From assembly GCF_014189455.1 (NCBI RefSeq), contig NZ_CP050296.1, positions 6,196,001 through 6,260,000 of the forward strand: a stretch of 64,000 nt of DNA, in the 5' to 3' direction. The notes beneath the pieces were generated by a model that was not told where the DNA came from, did not search any database, and worked only from the letters and a program-made list of their open reading frames with translations. The DNA is from Mesorhizobium huakuii (GTDB taxonomy: Bacteria > Pseudomonadota > Alphaproteobacteria > Rhizobiales > Rhizobiaceae). Both the position numbers and the translations under genes were made by a program. This document shows, piece after piece, positions 34,524 through 41,918 of the stretch (positions are counted from its first letter, which is position 1; the number at the start of each line of letters is the position of its first letter).

Positions 34524-34579
34524 TATCAAGGCTCGATTGCGCATGACGTGCTGAATCCTCACAGGAGTAGCACGTCATG
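34524..34579 (+). promoter_or_regulatory. Late leader copy 1: -10 element plus start-codon hairpin
   Basis: TATCAA (34524-34529; TTGCGC 17 bases upstream) is followed by the conserved GCGCATGACGTGC (34539-34551). CATGACGTGCT (34542-34552) pairs perfectly with AGCACGTCATG (34569-34579), which contains the capsid start codon. Inside the loop TCCT-CAC-AGGA pairs off the Shine-Dalgarno. Confidence 0.65.
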
Positions 34580-35677
34580 GCCGGTCCTACGACCATCGCA
34601 TTCGGCGACCCGAAAGCCCAAAAGAAGTGGTCCGGGTCACTTTTCATCGATGTGACCAAGAAGTCCTATTTCGACCGCAAGTTCGTGTCGGAAGACGACA
34701 ACGCCGTCATTCAGCGCCTCACGGATCTCGAATCCGATGCAGGCGACACCATCGACTTCGATCTCTCGGTGCAGCTGCGCGCCAAGCCCACCGCCGGCGA
34801 TGCTCGCCTGCAGGGCAAGGAGGAAAACCTCCGCTTCTTCTCCGACCAGGTGAAGATCGACCAGCTGCGCCACGGCGTTTCCGCTGGCGGCAAGATGAGC
34901 CGCAAGCGCACCACGCACAATATCCGGAAAATCGGTAAGGACCGGCTCTCCGACTATTGGTCGAAGTACGTCGACGAGCTCAACTTCATCTACCTCTCCG
35001 GCTCGCGCGGCATGAACGAAGATTTCACGGAAGACCTGACCTATGTCGGTCTGGCCGGGAACACGATCGACGCTCCGGACGCCGCGCACCTGATCTACGG
35101 CGGCGTTGCCACCACGAAGGTTGGCCTCGTTGCCTCCGACAAGATGGCGAAGCTCGTGGTCGAAAAGGCCGCCGCCAAGGCCCGCACCATGCGGACCACC
35201 GATCCGACCACCGCGAACATGATGCCCGTCATGATCAATGGCGAGCCTCACTACGTGCTGCTCATGTCGGTGTTCCAGGAATTCGACATGCGCACGGCCG
35301 ACACCACCGGCTGGATGGATATCCAGAAGGCGCTGATCACGGCCGAGGGCAAGAACACCCCGATCTTCAAGGGTGGGCTTGGCATGGTGAACAACGTGGT
35401 GCTGCACTCGCACGAGTCGGCGATCAGGTTTTCCGACTACGGCGCCGGCGCGAACGTGCCGGCGGCGCGTGCCCTGTTCATGGGTCGCCAGGCGGGTGTT
35501 GTCGCCTACGGCTCGTCCAGCGGCCTGCGCTTCTCGTGGACCGAAGAGATGCAGGATCACGGCAACGAGCCGGTGATCGCCGCGGGCGTCATCCTTGGCG
35601 TGAAGAAGACGCGCTTCAACAGCAAGGACTTCGGCATCATCTCGATCGACACGGCCGCCAAAGACCCGAACACCTGA
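34577..35677 (+). CDS. Major capsid protein, N4-gp56 family
   Basis: A 366-residue HK97-fold capsid protein of the N4-gp56 family. Recognisable parts are WSGSLFIDVTKKSYFDRKFV, SDAGDTIDFDLSVQLRAKPT and the E-loop-like GKEENLRFFSDQVKIDQLRH, then DRLSDYWSKYVDELNFIYLS. The C-terminal region (YGAGANVPAARALFMGRQAG, then FSWTEEMQDHGNEPVIAAGV) is typical too. It builds the icosahedral head. AGGAG lies 6 bases before ATG 34577 but inside the leader hairpin, so translation is probably controlled. A GC-rich terminator-like hairpin follows at 35685-35714. Confidence 0.93.
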   Translation: MAGPTTIAFGDPKAQKKWSGSLFIDVTKKSYFDRKFVSEDDNAVIQRLTDLESDAGDTIDFDLSVQLRAKPTAGDARLQGKEENLRFFSDQVKIDQLRHGVSAGGKMSRKRTTHNIRKIGKDRLSDYWSKYVDELNFIYLSGSRGMNEDFTEDLTYVGLAGNTIDAPDAAHLIYGGVATTKVGLVASDKMAKLVVEKAAAKARTMRTTDPTTANMMPVMINGEPHYVLLMSVFQEFDMRTADTTGWMDIQKALITAEGKNTPIFKGGLGMVNNVVLHSHESAIRFSDYGAGANVPAARALFMGRQAGVVAYGSSSGLRFSWTEEMQDHGNEPVIAAGVILGVKKTRFNSKDFGIISIDTAAKDPNT

Positions 35678-35684
35678 GAAAACT

Positions 35685-35714
35685 AGCCGCCGTGGCCTGA
35701 TGGTCGCGGCGGCT
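35685..35714 (+). terminator. Hairpin after the capsid gene (probable terminator)
   Basis: AGCCGCCGTGGCC (35685-35697) and GGTCGCGGCGGCT (35702-35714) pair over 13 positions with two G-U pairs and a four-base loop, then TTTCA. It would end or attenuate the capsid transcript. Confidence 0.6.
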
Positions 35715-35763
35715 TTCACCGTTCACCGTCAACGCCCCCACAGATCCTCGCGGAGAAGCCACT

Positions 35764-36219
35764 ATGACCATCAAGCAGTCTGACGCCGCGCTGGGGAAGA
35801 TCAACGTTCCCTACCCCAGCTATGCCGGCGAAACCGTCACCGTTCGTTACAAATATGCCGTGCCGCTGGGCCTGGTGCTGAACGACATTATCGAGATTGC
35901 GCCGATCCCGCCGAATTGCCGCGTCACGGACATGGTCCTCGACAGCGACGATCTCGACACCGGCACCACGATCGCCTTCGACGTCGGCATCATGTCGGGC
36001 GATTGGCAATCGCAGGACCAGGCCCGCACGTGCGGCGCCGAGTTCTTCGCAGCGAGTACGCTCGCCCAGGCCGGCGGCGTTGCCCGTCCGACCGCCAAGA
36101 CCGCATTCCGCACCGTTTCGGCGACCACTGCTCGCTCGATCGGCATCAAGTTTCAGGCAGCTGCCACCGGCCTCACGGTCGGTGAAGTTGGCCTGACCGT
36201 GAGCTACCACGCCCTGTAG
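35764..36219 (+). CDS. Hypothetical head protein (possible decoration protein)
   Basis: A 151-residue protein directly after the capsid gene, with GGAGAAGCC before ATG 35764. It looks all-beta: YPSYAGETVTVRYKYAVPLG, LVLNDIIEIAPIPPNCRVTD and AFDVGIMSGDWQSQDQARTC, then a serine/threonine-rich C-terminal half. This pattern and position fit a head decoration or cement protein in N4-like capsid clusters. I cannot name the family with certainty. Confidence 0.65.
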   Translation: MTIKQSDAALGKINVPYPSYAGETVTVRYKYAVPLGLVLNDIIEIAPIPPNCRVTDMVLDSDDLDTGTTIAFDVGIMSGDWQSQDQARTCGAEFFAASTLAQAGGVARPTAKTAFRTVSATTARSIGIKFQAAATGLTVGEVGLTVSYHAL

Positions 36220-36250
36220 GTCGGGGCGAGCTGCAAGGCGCGTGGTGCAG

Positions 36251-36295
36251 ACGTCGGCCATCGTTGGAGATTTCCTCCCCAACGATGGCCGGCGT
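36251..36295. terminator. Long hairpin between head and adaptor genes
   Basis: ACGTCGGCCATCGTTGG (36251-36267) and CCAACGATGGCCGGCGT (36279-36295) pair at 16 of 17 positions (the other is T-G) with an 11-base loop, followed by CGAATTTTA. It is a strong structure, probably a terminator or RNase site separating capsid mRNA from the next genes. Confidence 0.6.
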
Positions 36296-36317
36296 CGAAT
36301 TTTAGGAGGAAAGTGAA

Positions 36318-36890
36318 ATGGCTACAATCGAGTGCAAACTAGGCTCTGCCGAGGTGAACGCCGGCGGCAGCACGTATAGCTTCCAGCGTGATCCTTACGG
36401 CCGCTTCACGGCCCGCGTCGACCGCGCTGATGACATCAAGATGTTCCTCGCCGTCGAACACTACCGCGAGGTGCCCGCAGTCCCGCCCGAGCACGTTGAA
36501 CCCGCCGATTTCATCGAGCCCGGCTTTGGCCTTGGCCTCGATGATGACGACGACACAAGCCACGATCACCTGGACGACGACGACAAGGACCACGAGTACC
36601 TCGACGGCGATGACGCTCCCGACCTTGGCTTCAAGCCGCCAGAAACCATCCCGCCGGCGGTACCTGGTGCAGTCGTGCTCCCGATCGCCGACGATCTGAC
36701 CAAGATCGTGGGTATCGGCCCGAAGGTCGCCGAGAAGCTGGCTGTCGTTGGCATCGTCTCGTTCAGCCAGATTATGGATCTGACGCCCGAGAAGATCGAC
36801 GAGCTCGACAAGCAGCTGAAGCTGTTCGGCTCGATCGTCAGCAAGGACTGGATCGGCCAGGCGAAGGCCCTGTTGGTCCCCCAGCTGTAA
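36318..36890 (+). CDS. Virion-region protein with Asp-rich linker and helix-hairpin-helix domain
   Basis: A 190-residue protein in three parts. Residues 1-55 are a small beta-rich domain (FQRDPYGRFTARVDRADDIK). Residues 70-105 are an Asp/His-rich acidic linker (LDDDDDTSHDHLDDDDKDHE). Residues 125-190 form a helix-hairpin-helix of the type found in NuoE-fused and ribosomal-L21-fused domains: LTKIVGIGPKVAEKLAVVGI, then FSQIMDLTPEKIDELDKQL. HhH domains bind DNA backbone, so the protein may hold DNA at the head vertex or link head parts. TAGGAGG lies just upstream. Confidence 0.75.
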   Translation: MATIECKLGSAEVNAGGSTYSFQRDPYGRFTARVDRADDIKMFLAVEHYREVPAVPPEHVEPADFIEPGFGLGLDDDDDTSHDHLDDDDKDHEYLDGDDAPDLGFKPPETIPPAVPGAVVLPIADDLTKIVGIGPKVAEKLAVVGIVSFSQIMDLTPEKIDELDKQLKLFGSIVSKDWIGQAKALLVPQL

Positions 36891-36902
36891 GGATGAGACT
36901 TC

Positions 36903-37610
36903 ATGCCGACCGGCCGAGAGATCCTTGAGCGCGCCAGTGTCTTGCTCCTCGATGAGGACCATGTTCGCTGGCCGCTGGCCGAGCTCTGCAGCTGGATCAA
37001 CGAAGGCGTCAAAGCCATCGTTCTGGCGAAACCCTCAGCCTCATCCGCTACGATCGTAATCCCGCTCGTCGCCGGCACCCTTCAATCGGTACCGGCGACG
37101 GGCACCCCCACCCCGCTCATCCTTCAGAACATCAGCGCCAATGTGCGCAGCCAGACGCCGACGCGCTTGCTCGGCCGCGCCATCACCGTGATCGGTCGCA
37201 CCATCCTCGATGCCGAAGTGCCCAACTGGCATGACACCAGGTACTCGCCGTTCAAGAAGGACGTGCGGCACTACGTCTATGACGAGGCGGCGCCGCTGGA
37301 GTTCTTCTGCTACCCGGGCAACACCGGCGATGGTTTCGTGCAGGGGCTCGTCTCGACGCTTCCAACCAAACTGGAGGCAACCGGTGATGTGAAGCTCCCG
37401 GCCTCCTACGAGGGTCCCGTGGGCCTGCCAGAGCCCTACTCCGACCCGCTCCTCGATTACGTGCTGTACCGCGCGCAGATGAAGGACGATCTCGCCGGCG
37501 GCCCCGGCCGATCGGCGATGCACTATCAGCAGTTCGCGACGGCCGTTGGCCTGAAAATTCAGATTGAAGGCTCGACCAGCCCGAACGCGCGCCGTGGCGG
37601 GGCCAAATGA
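36903..37610 (+). CDS. Phage adaptor protein (head-tail connector)
   Basis: A 235-residue protein starting REILERASVLLLDEDHVRWP and LAELCSWINEGVKAIVLAKP, a helical opening typical of phage adaptor proteins (DUF6682-like, as I recall). It continues with RYSPFKKDVRHYVYDEAAPL and EFFCYPGNTGDGFVQGLVST, and ends with PLLDYVLYRAQMKDDLAGGP. Such proteins form the ring that joins portal to tail. It overlaps the next gene by ATGA. Confidence 0.72.
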   Translation: MPTGREILERASVLLLDEDHVRWPLAELCSWINEGVKAIVLAKPSASSATIVIPLVAGTLQSVPATGTPTPLILQNISANVRSQTPTRLLGRAITVIGRTILDAEVPNWHDTRYSPFKKDVRHYVYDEAAPLEFFCYPGNTGDGFVQGLVSTLPTKLEATGDVKLPASYEGPVGLPEPYSDPLLDYVLYRAQMKDDLAGGPGRSAMHYQQFATAVGLKIQIEGSTSPNARRGGAK

Positions 37611-38239
37611 CGGACATGGTCGACATCGACGACATGCTGCCGTTCGTCATGCCGCACGTGCCCAGCGCGCCGCATCCGACGGTCTTGCGCAACATCCGCG
37701 CCGTGGTGCGCGAGCTCTGCCTGTACGCCGCCATCTGGCGCGAATACGACGACATCGTCATCGCCACTCCGGACAGCGAGTGCGTGTGCACAATCCCCGA
37801 TGTGGCGATCGTCAAGATCGAGAAGGCATCGCTCGACGGCTTGGAGCTCCATCCCGTCACCATCGCGTGGCTCGATGAGAACGTTTCCCGCTGGGATATC
37901 GACCTCGACCAGACCAGCAACGCCCGCTGGATCACGCAGCTGAACCCGAACACCGTCACCATCGTGCCCAAGGCGACTGGCACGTTGCGGGTGCGCCTGG
38001 TGCTTCAGCCGTCGATCACGGCCGAGCAGATCCCCAATTTCATCCTGACCGACCATTCCGAGATGATCGGCATGGCGGCGGCCGGCCGCGTGATGCTCAC
38101 GCCCAAGACTGAGTACACCAACCCCCAGCTGGGCGCCGCCTACAAGCAGATGTTCGATTCCTACATCGCTCGCATGGATCGCGAAGCGTCCAAGGGCCAG
38201 CAGCGCGCCCGTCTCCGCACCAAGCCTCAGTTCATCTGA
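37607..38239 (+). CDS. Phage head-tail or tail structural protein
   Basis: A 210-residue protein that overlaps the adaptor gene by ATGA. It has PTVLRNIRAVVRELCLYAAI, PDVAIVKIEKASLDGLELHP and NTVTIVPKATGTLRVRLVLQ, a beta-rich middle, then QLGAAYKQMFDSYIARMDRE. This arrangement resembles second connector or tail-tube proteins of podoviruses. I do not recognise a named family. Confidence 0.62.
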   Translation: MTDMVDIDDMLPFVMPHVPSAPHPTVLRNIRAVVRELCLYAAIWREYDDIVIATPDSECVCTIPDVAIVKIEKASLDGLELHPVTIAWLDENVSRWDIDLDQTSNARWITQLNPNTVTIVPKATGTLRVRLVLQPSITAEQIPNFILTDHSEMIGMAAAGRVMLTPKTEYTNPQLGAAYKQMFDSYIARMDREASKGQQRARLRTKPQFI

Positions 38240-38258
38240 CCAACGAAAGAGCCGGATC

Positions 38259-38687
38259 ATGTCTCTCGGCAATACCTTCGAAAACGACCTCGCGAAGCTG
38301 ATCTTCAACGCTACGCCGATCGCCAATTTGGCCGACAACGCGGCGGCATCGCCGCTGACCGTGCTCGAGGTGGCGCTCCACACGGCCGACCCGGGTGAAG
38401 CCGGCCTACAGAACACGTCGGAAGCCACCTATACCGGCTATGCGCGGGTGCCGGTTGCTCGAACCGCCGGCGGATGGACCGTGACCAACAACGTCGTATC
38501 CCCGGTAGCGAACATCGATTTTCCAGCAGGCACCGCCGGCGCTGGCACGGTGACGCACTTCTCGGTCGGCACGGCGCACACCAGCACGGGCAAGTTGATG
38601 GTCAGCGGCACGGTGACGCCGAACATCATCACCGGCGCCGGCGTCACGCCTCGCCTGAACACCGCCACCACCATCACCTTCGACTGA
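38259..38687 (+). CDS. Phage tail fibre-type structural protein (142 aa)
   Basis: The sequence has the form of a widespread phage virion protein: NTFENDLAKLIFNATPIANL, then VALHTADPGEAGLQNTSEAT, YTGYARVPVARTAGGWTVTN and a beta-rich C-terminus ending in TITFD. Homologues are usually annotated as tail fibre protein, though direct evidence is thin. AAAGAGCCGG lies before ATG 38259. Confidence 0.7.
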   Translation: MSLGNTFENDLAKLIFNATPIANLADNAAASPLTVLEVALHTADPGEAGLQNTSEATYTGYARVPVARTAGGWTVTNNVVSPVANIDFPAGTAGAGTVTHFSVGTAHTSTGKLMVSGTVTPNIITGAGVTPRLNTATTITFD

Positions 38688-38695
38688 GCCCCATC

Positions 38696-38953
38696 ATGAC
38701 CGAAGTGAAAAGCATCATCGTCGAGGCTGTCGGCGTCTCCGCCAATGCCAGCCCCAACAACCCGCTCGGGAAGCGCGCAGCCGTCGTGATCGAGGCTGCC
38801 ATGTCGACAGCGGTGCTCGAATGCATGGCGGCCGGCATCGCTGACCCGGCCGAGATCCGCGCGCAGATGCTCGCCGCGCGGGACAAGGCCAAGGCCGATT
38901 TCTACGGCGCACTGCTCAACCCCAACGGAGACGACAATGGCAACGACAAGTGA
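38696..38953 (+). CDS. Hypothetical small phage protein (85 aa)
   Basis: ATG 38696 begins 9 bases after the previous stop. The product is alanine-rich and helical: VKSIIVEAVGVSANASPNNP, then VIEAAMSTAVLECMAAGIAD. It overlaps the next gene by 17 bases. No family is recognised. Confidence 0.6.
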   Translation: MTEVKSIIVEAVGVSANASPNNPLGKRAAVVIEAAMSTAVLECMAAGIADPAEIRAQMLAARDKAKADFYGALLNPNGDDNGNDK

Positions 38954-39221
38954 AGTAAAGGTCGGTATGGCCGCCATCGCGCAGCGCCTGAGCGATCAGC
39001 GACAGGTCATGCTGAAAGCGAAGTCCAACGCCGGCGCTGCTTCCGTGGCTCTCTCGGCCATTCCCACCGACTATGCCGACGTCATCGCAACCGTGCAGGC
39101 CTTCGGCTCGGCGAACGCGTTCGATGCTGCAACGAAGGCCGAACTCGCGAAGATGACGGCCGAGTTTAGCGCACTCAAGGCTAAGGCCGACCAGGTCGCC
39201 GCGGTGGATCTCAACAGCTGA
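38937..39221 (+). CDS. Hypothetical helical phage protein (94 aa)
   Basis: ATG 38937 has GGAG 8 bases upstream and lies inside the end of the previous gene. The product is an alanine-rich helix bundle (VGMAAIAQRLSDQRQVMLKA, then ATKAELAKMTAEFSALKAKA). No family is recognised. It ends two bases before the lectin-fold tail gene, so it could be a chaperone for that protein. Confidence 0.6.
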   Translation: MATTSEVKVGMAAIAQRLSDQRQVMLKAKSNAGAASVALSAIPTDYADVIATVQAFGSANAFDAATKAELAKMTAEFSALKAKADQVAAVDLNS

Positions 39222-39223
39222 TC

Positions 39224-40183
39224 ATGAGCGCGATCGCGGCAGGCATCGGGCACAACGGCGGCCCGCCGGCGGCCAGTTGGCTGCCAAAGGCAAAACTGCG
39301 CCTGCCAAAGTTCGACATCTGGCGCCTGCTGCGGCCGCTCCAGATGTTCGGCGGGCAGTTCTACCCCTACCAGCCCCTGCAGTTCGGCGACGATCTGTTG
39401 GCACCGCCGATTGGCTTGCCGCCGCTCAAATTCATCGACGTGATCAGTTTCTATGGGCTCACGAGCAGCCTCCAGATATGCTTCGACGCAGCGGACGCGA
39501 ACAGCTATTCCGGCACGGGCCAGGTTTGGAACGATCTTTCCGGCAATGCCGTAAACTACAACAGGGGTTCGTCATCCACAGCCACCACCGATGACCCCAC
39601 TTTCAACGGGACGGCTGGCGCCCTCTCGGCCAACGAGTATTTCTCGTGTGACGGTGGCGATTTCTTTTCGCCGGTAGCCACGACCACTTTCGACGATAAT
39701 TGGCACAAGGATGGCGCCACTGAAACTGTGATGGCGATCGTGTGGATACCCACGACGCCGACCAACACGTTCCGCACCATCTTGGGGAACTTTAGCGGCA
39801 TCCCCGGAAGCACCCTCACTTGCATCGATACCAACAACCTGAGCTGGCGCATTGAAGGCTCGTCCACGAACAACTTCGCTTGGGGTCTGGCATCGGCCAT
39901 CGCCGGCGCTTGGGCGATCATCGTCGTGTCCTTCAATGAAAACGGCGGCGCTACAGCCAGTCATTGGAACGTCAATGGCACGATTACTGCCTTCAACGGC
40001 AACCTGACCGGTCCTTCGGCTGCCGCGCCGAACGGTAACTTACAGATCGGTCGTGACGCGAACGGTGGATCCATTGTTCCAAGCGGCTTTAGGTACGCCT
40101 GCATCGCCGCTTGGAACCGGGCGTTGAGCCAGGCGGAAACTGCCGCGTTGTTCAACGGGATGCGAAATAGGTACGGGCTATGA
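39224..40183 (+). CDS. Tail protein with LamG/concanavalin-like lectin domain
   Basis: A 319-residue protein. The N-terminus carries IGHNGGPP, a motif frequent in rhizobial phage and host proteins. Residues 85-315 form a laminin-G-like beta sandwich: LQICFDAADANSYSGTGQVW, NDLSGNAVNYNRG, then LQIGRDANGG and FRYACIAAWNRALSQAETAA, LFNGMRNRYGL. This C-terminal signature is typical of LamG-like domains in phage receptor-binding proteins. It probably contacts surface polysaccharide. It overlaps the next gene by ATGA. Confidence 0.78.
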   Translation: MSAIAAGIGHNGGPPAASWLPKAKLRLPKFDIWRLLRPLQMFGGQFYPYQPLQFGDDLLAPPIGLPPLKFIDVISFYGLTSSLQICFDAADANSYSGTGQVWNDLSGNAVNYNRGSSSTATTDDPTFNGTAGALSANEYFSCDGGDFFSPVATTTFDDNWHKDGATETVMAIVWIPTTPTNTFRTILGNFSGIPGSTLTCIDTNNLSWRIEGSSTNNFAWGLASAIAGAWAIIVVSFNENGGATASHWNVNGTITAFNGNLTGPSAAAPNGNLQIGRDANGGSIVPSGFRYACIAAWNRALSQAETAALFNGMRNRYGL

Positions 40184-40926
40184 GAATCCCCAGCGGCAAG
40201 ATCGACCAAAACATCTATTTCGTCGCCGTCGATGCTACGGATCTGAAGACGCGTAAGACAGGCCTTACGACATGGACAGTCTACCGAAGCCGCAACGGCG
40301 GCGCGGCGACGATCTACACCACTCCGACCATCGTCGAGTTGTCTGCTGCAAATATGCCCGGCGAATACGCGCTGTTGATCGACGAGGACACGACCATCGC
40401 CTCGACGTCCGACAGCGAGGAGTACATCGTGTCGATCACCCAGGCGTCCATGGCTAGGGTTACGCGCGTCGTCGAGCTTTTCCGCCGCGACAGCACTTCC
40501 GGCAGGACGCAAACGGTCGACGCAAGCGGCCGGGTCGATGTCGGATCGTTGCTCGGCACAGCCGTCGCCACCCCCGCCACCGCAGGTGTCATGGACGTCA
40601 ATGTCAAGAACGCGGCCAACGTCGCCTGGGGCTCTGGCGCGATCACCAACGCAGCGTTCGCCGCCGACGCGATCAGTGCTACCAAAGTAAACGCGGACGT
40701 GGGCAATGAATTTGCCGATAGCCTGCTCGACCGCACCGCCGGCGTCGAAACGGGGCTGACGATCAGGCAGGCCATGCGGCTCATCGCTTCCGCGCTGTTC
40801 GGCAAGTCCAGCGGGCTCGCGACCACAACGGGCGTGTTCCGCGATATCGGCGACACCAAGAACCGCATCAGCGCCACGATTGACGCGGACGGCAATCGCT
40901 CGGCCGTAACACTGGACGCCACCTGA
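40180..40926 (+). CDS. Phage tail structural protein (248 aa)
   Basis: The N-terminal half is beta-rich (IDQNIYFVAVDATDLKTRKT, GLTTWTVYRSRNGGAATIYT, then MPGEYALLIDEDTTI). This resembles a small module seen in phage baseplate and fibre proteins. The second half (GVMDVNVKNAANVAWGSGAI, then FADSLLDRTAGVETGLTIRQ) is a repeated-element region known from tail proteins of Pseudomonas and rhizobial phages. It overlaps both neighbours (ATGA before; ATG at the last base of its TGA after). Confidence 0.65.
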   Translation: MRIPSGKIDQNIYFVAVDATDLKTRKTGLTTWTVYRSRNGGAATIYTTPTIVELSAANMPGEYALLIDEDTTIASTSDSEEYIVSITQASMARVTRVVELFRRDSTSGRTQTVDASGRVDVGSLLGTAVATPATAGVMDVNVKNAANVAWGSGAITNAAFAADAISATKVNADVGNEFADSLLDRTAGVETGLTIRQAMRLIASALFGKSSGLATTTGVFRDIGDTKNRISATIDADGNRSAVTLDAT

Positions 40927-41765
40927 TGTTTGCGGGGCGCTTTTTCGGCAAGAGGTACTTCGCTCGCCGGTACTTCGGCGGCGGCCTTGGGACGATCGTC
41001 GTCTCGGCCGTCGGTATCGCGGCAGCCGTTGTCTCGGGCGACGGCATCGGCGCCTCCACCTGGGAGGCAACCGGCTCTGCCGCCTCGATCACCACCGCCG
41101 ACGCTGGCGGCGCTGCCATTGGAGCGGGCACAGGCGCGGCGGCGGTCTTTGGTGATGCGGCAGGCGGCGGGACCGGCATCAACGAGGCTGTAGGGGCCGC
41201 TGCGGCAACCGTTGACGCCCTTGGAGTGGGATCGAGCACAGTATCCTCGACCGGCGCGGCTGCATCGGTCGTAGCCGTGGACGGCATAGGTGCGGCCACA
41301 GGCGCAGGCACGGGCGTCGCGACGTCGATTGTTGATGCTCTGGGCGTAGGCGCGCCGATCGGCTCCGGAACTGGCGCTGCAGCGTCCGTGGTAGCGGTCG
41401 ACGGGATCGGCAGCAGCACCGGCGCCGGCACCGGCTCAGCGGTCATCACCGTTGACGGGGACGGCGTCGGCGCCGCCACTGCGAGCTCGGCCGGCGCGGC
41501 AGCGGTCACAGTCGACGCCAGCGCGGTCAGCAACTGGCTTCCGGCCACACCACCTTGGCGTACAGTCGAGGTTGCGGAGGAAGATCGCTGGGCGGAAGTC
41601 CCCGCCCTGGTGGAGATCTCGACGCGCTTTGTTGAGGTAGCCGCTGAAAACAGGTCCGCGACGGTCGAAGCCGAAAACCGCAGCGTCACAGTGCCGCCGG
41701 CGCCGCGCTCGACCAGGTCGCCACCGGAAGACCGAGACGTCACCATCGTTGAAAAGATCGCTTAG
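40926..41765 (+). CDS. Repeat-rich tail protein with about 20-residue beta repeats
   Basis: A 279-residue protein. After a short basic start (FFGKRYFARRYFGGG), residues 20-200 are at least seven imperfect repeats of 18-22 residues built on VDGIGAATGAGTG and VDALGVG units, low in charge and likely a beta-helix or beta-roll rod. The last 65 residues change to VEVAEEDRWAEV and AENRSATVEAENRSVTV, a second shorter repeat of the form xENRSxTV. Such rods usually act as fibre shafts or spacers. It is followed by the small gene split by an IS element. Confidence 0.7.
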   Translation: MFAGRFFGKRYFARRYFGGGLGTIVVSAVGIAAAVVSGDGIGASTWEATGSAASITTADAGGAAIGAGTGAAAVFGDAAGGGTGINEAVGAAAATVDALGVGSSTVSSTGAAASVVAVDGIGAATGAGTGVATSIVDALGVGAPIGSGTGAAASVVAVDGIGSSTGAGTGSAVITVDGDGVGAATASSAGAAAVTVDASAVSNWLPATPPWRTVEVAEEDRWAEVPALVEISTRFVEVAAENRSATVEAENRSVTVPPAPRSTRSPPEDRDVTIVEKIA

Positions 41766-41909
41766 GGGCTGACCATGACCGCAAACCTCAAATGGCCCGA
41801 AAAAGACCCGGATGAAGTGCTCGATTATGCCATGCTGTGGTGGAAGCGGTTGACCAGCGAGGACAGCATCGTCTCGTCTACGTGGATCCTCCCTGACGGC
41901 ATCACCAAG

Positions 41910-41918
41910 ACAAACGAG
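41910..41918 (+). repeat. Target site duplication, left copy
   Basis: ACAAACGAG directly before the IS element. The same 9 bases follow it at 43318-43326. Confidence 0.9.

Noticed and set aside
39224..40183. A diversity-generating retroelement target (lectin-like tail gene)
   Set aside because: No reverse transcriptase, template repeat or adenine-biased variation is seen in the window.
41119..41520. The repeated Gly/Ala-rich DNA of the fibre gene as a CRISPR-like or minisatellite array
   Set aside because: The repeats are imperfect, vary in length, lack spacers and keep the reading frame, so they are protein repeats.
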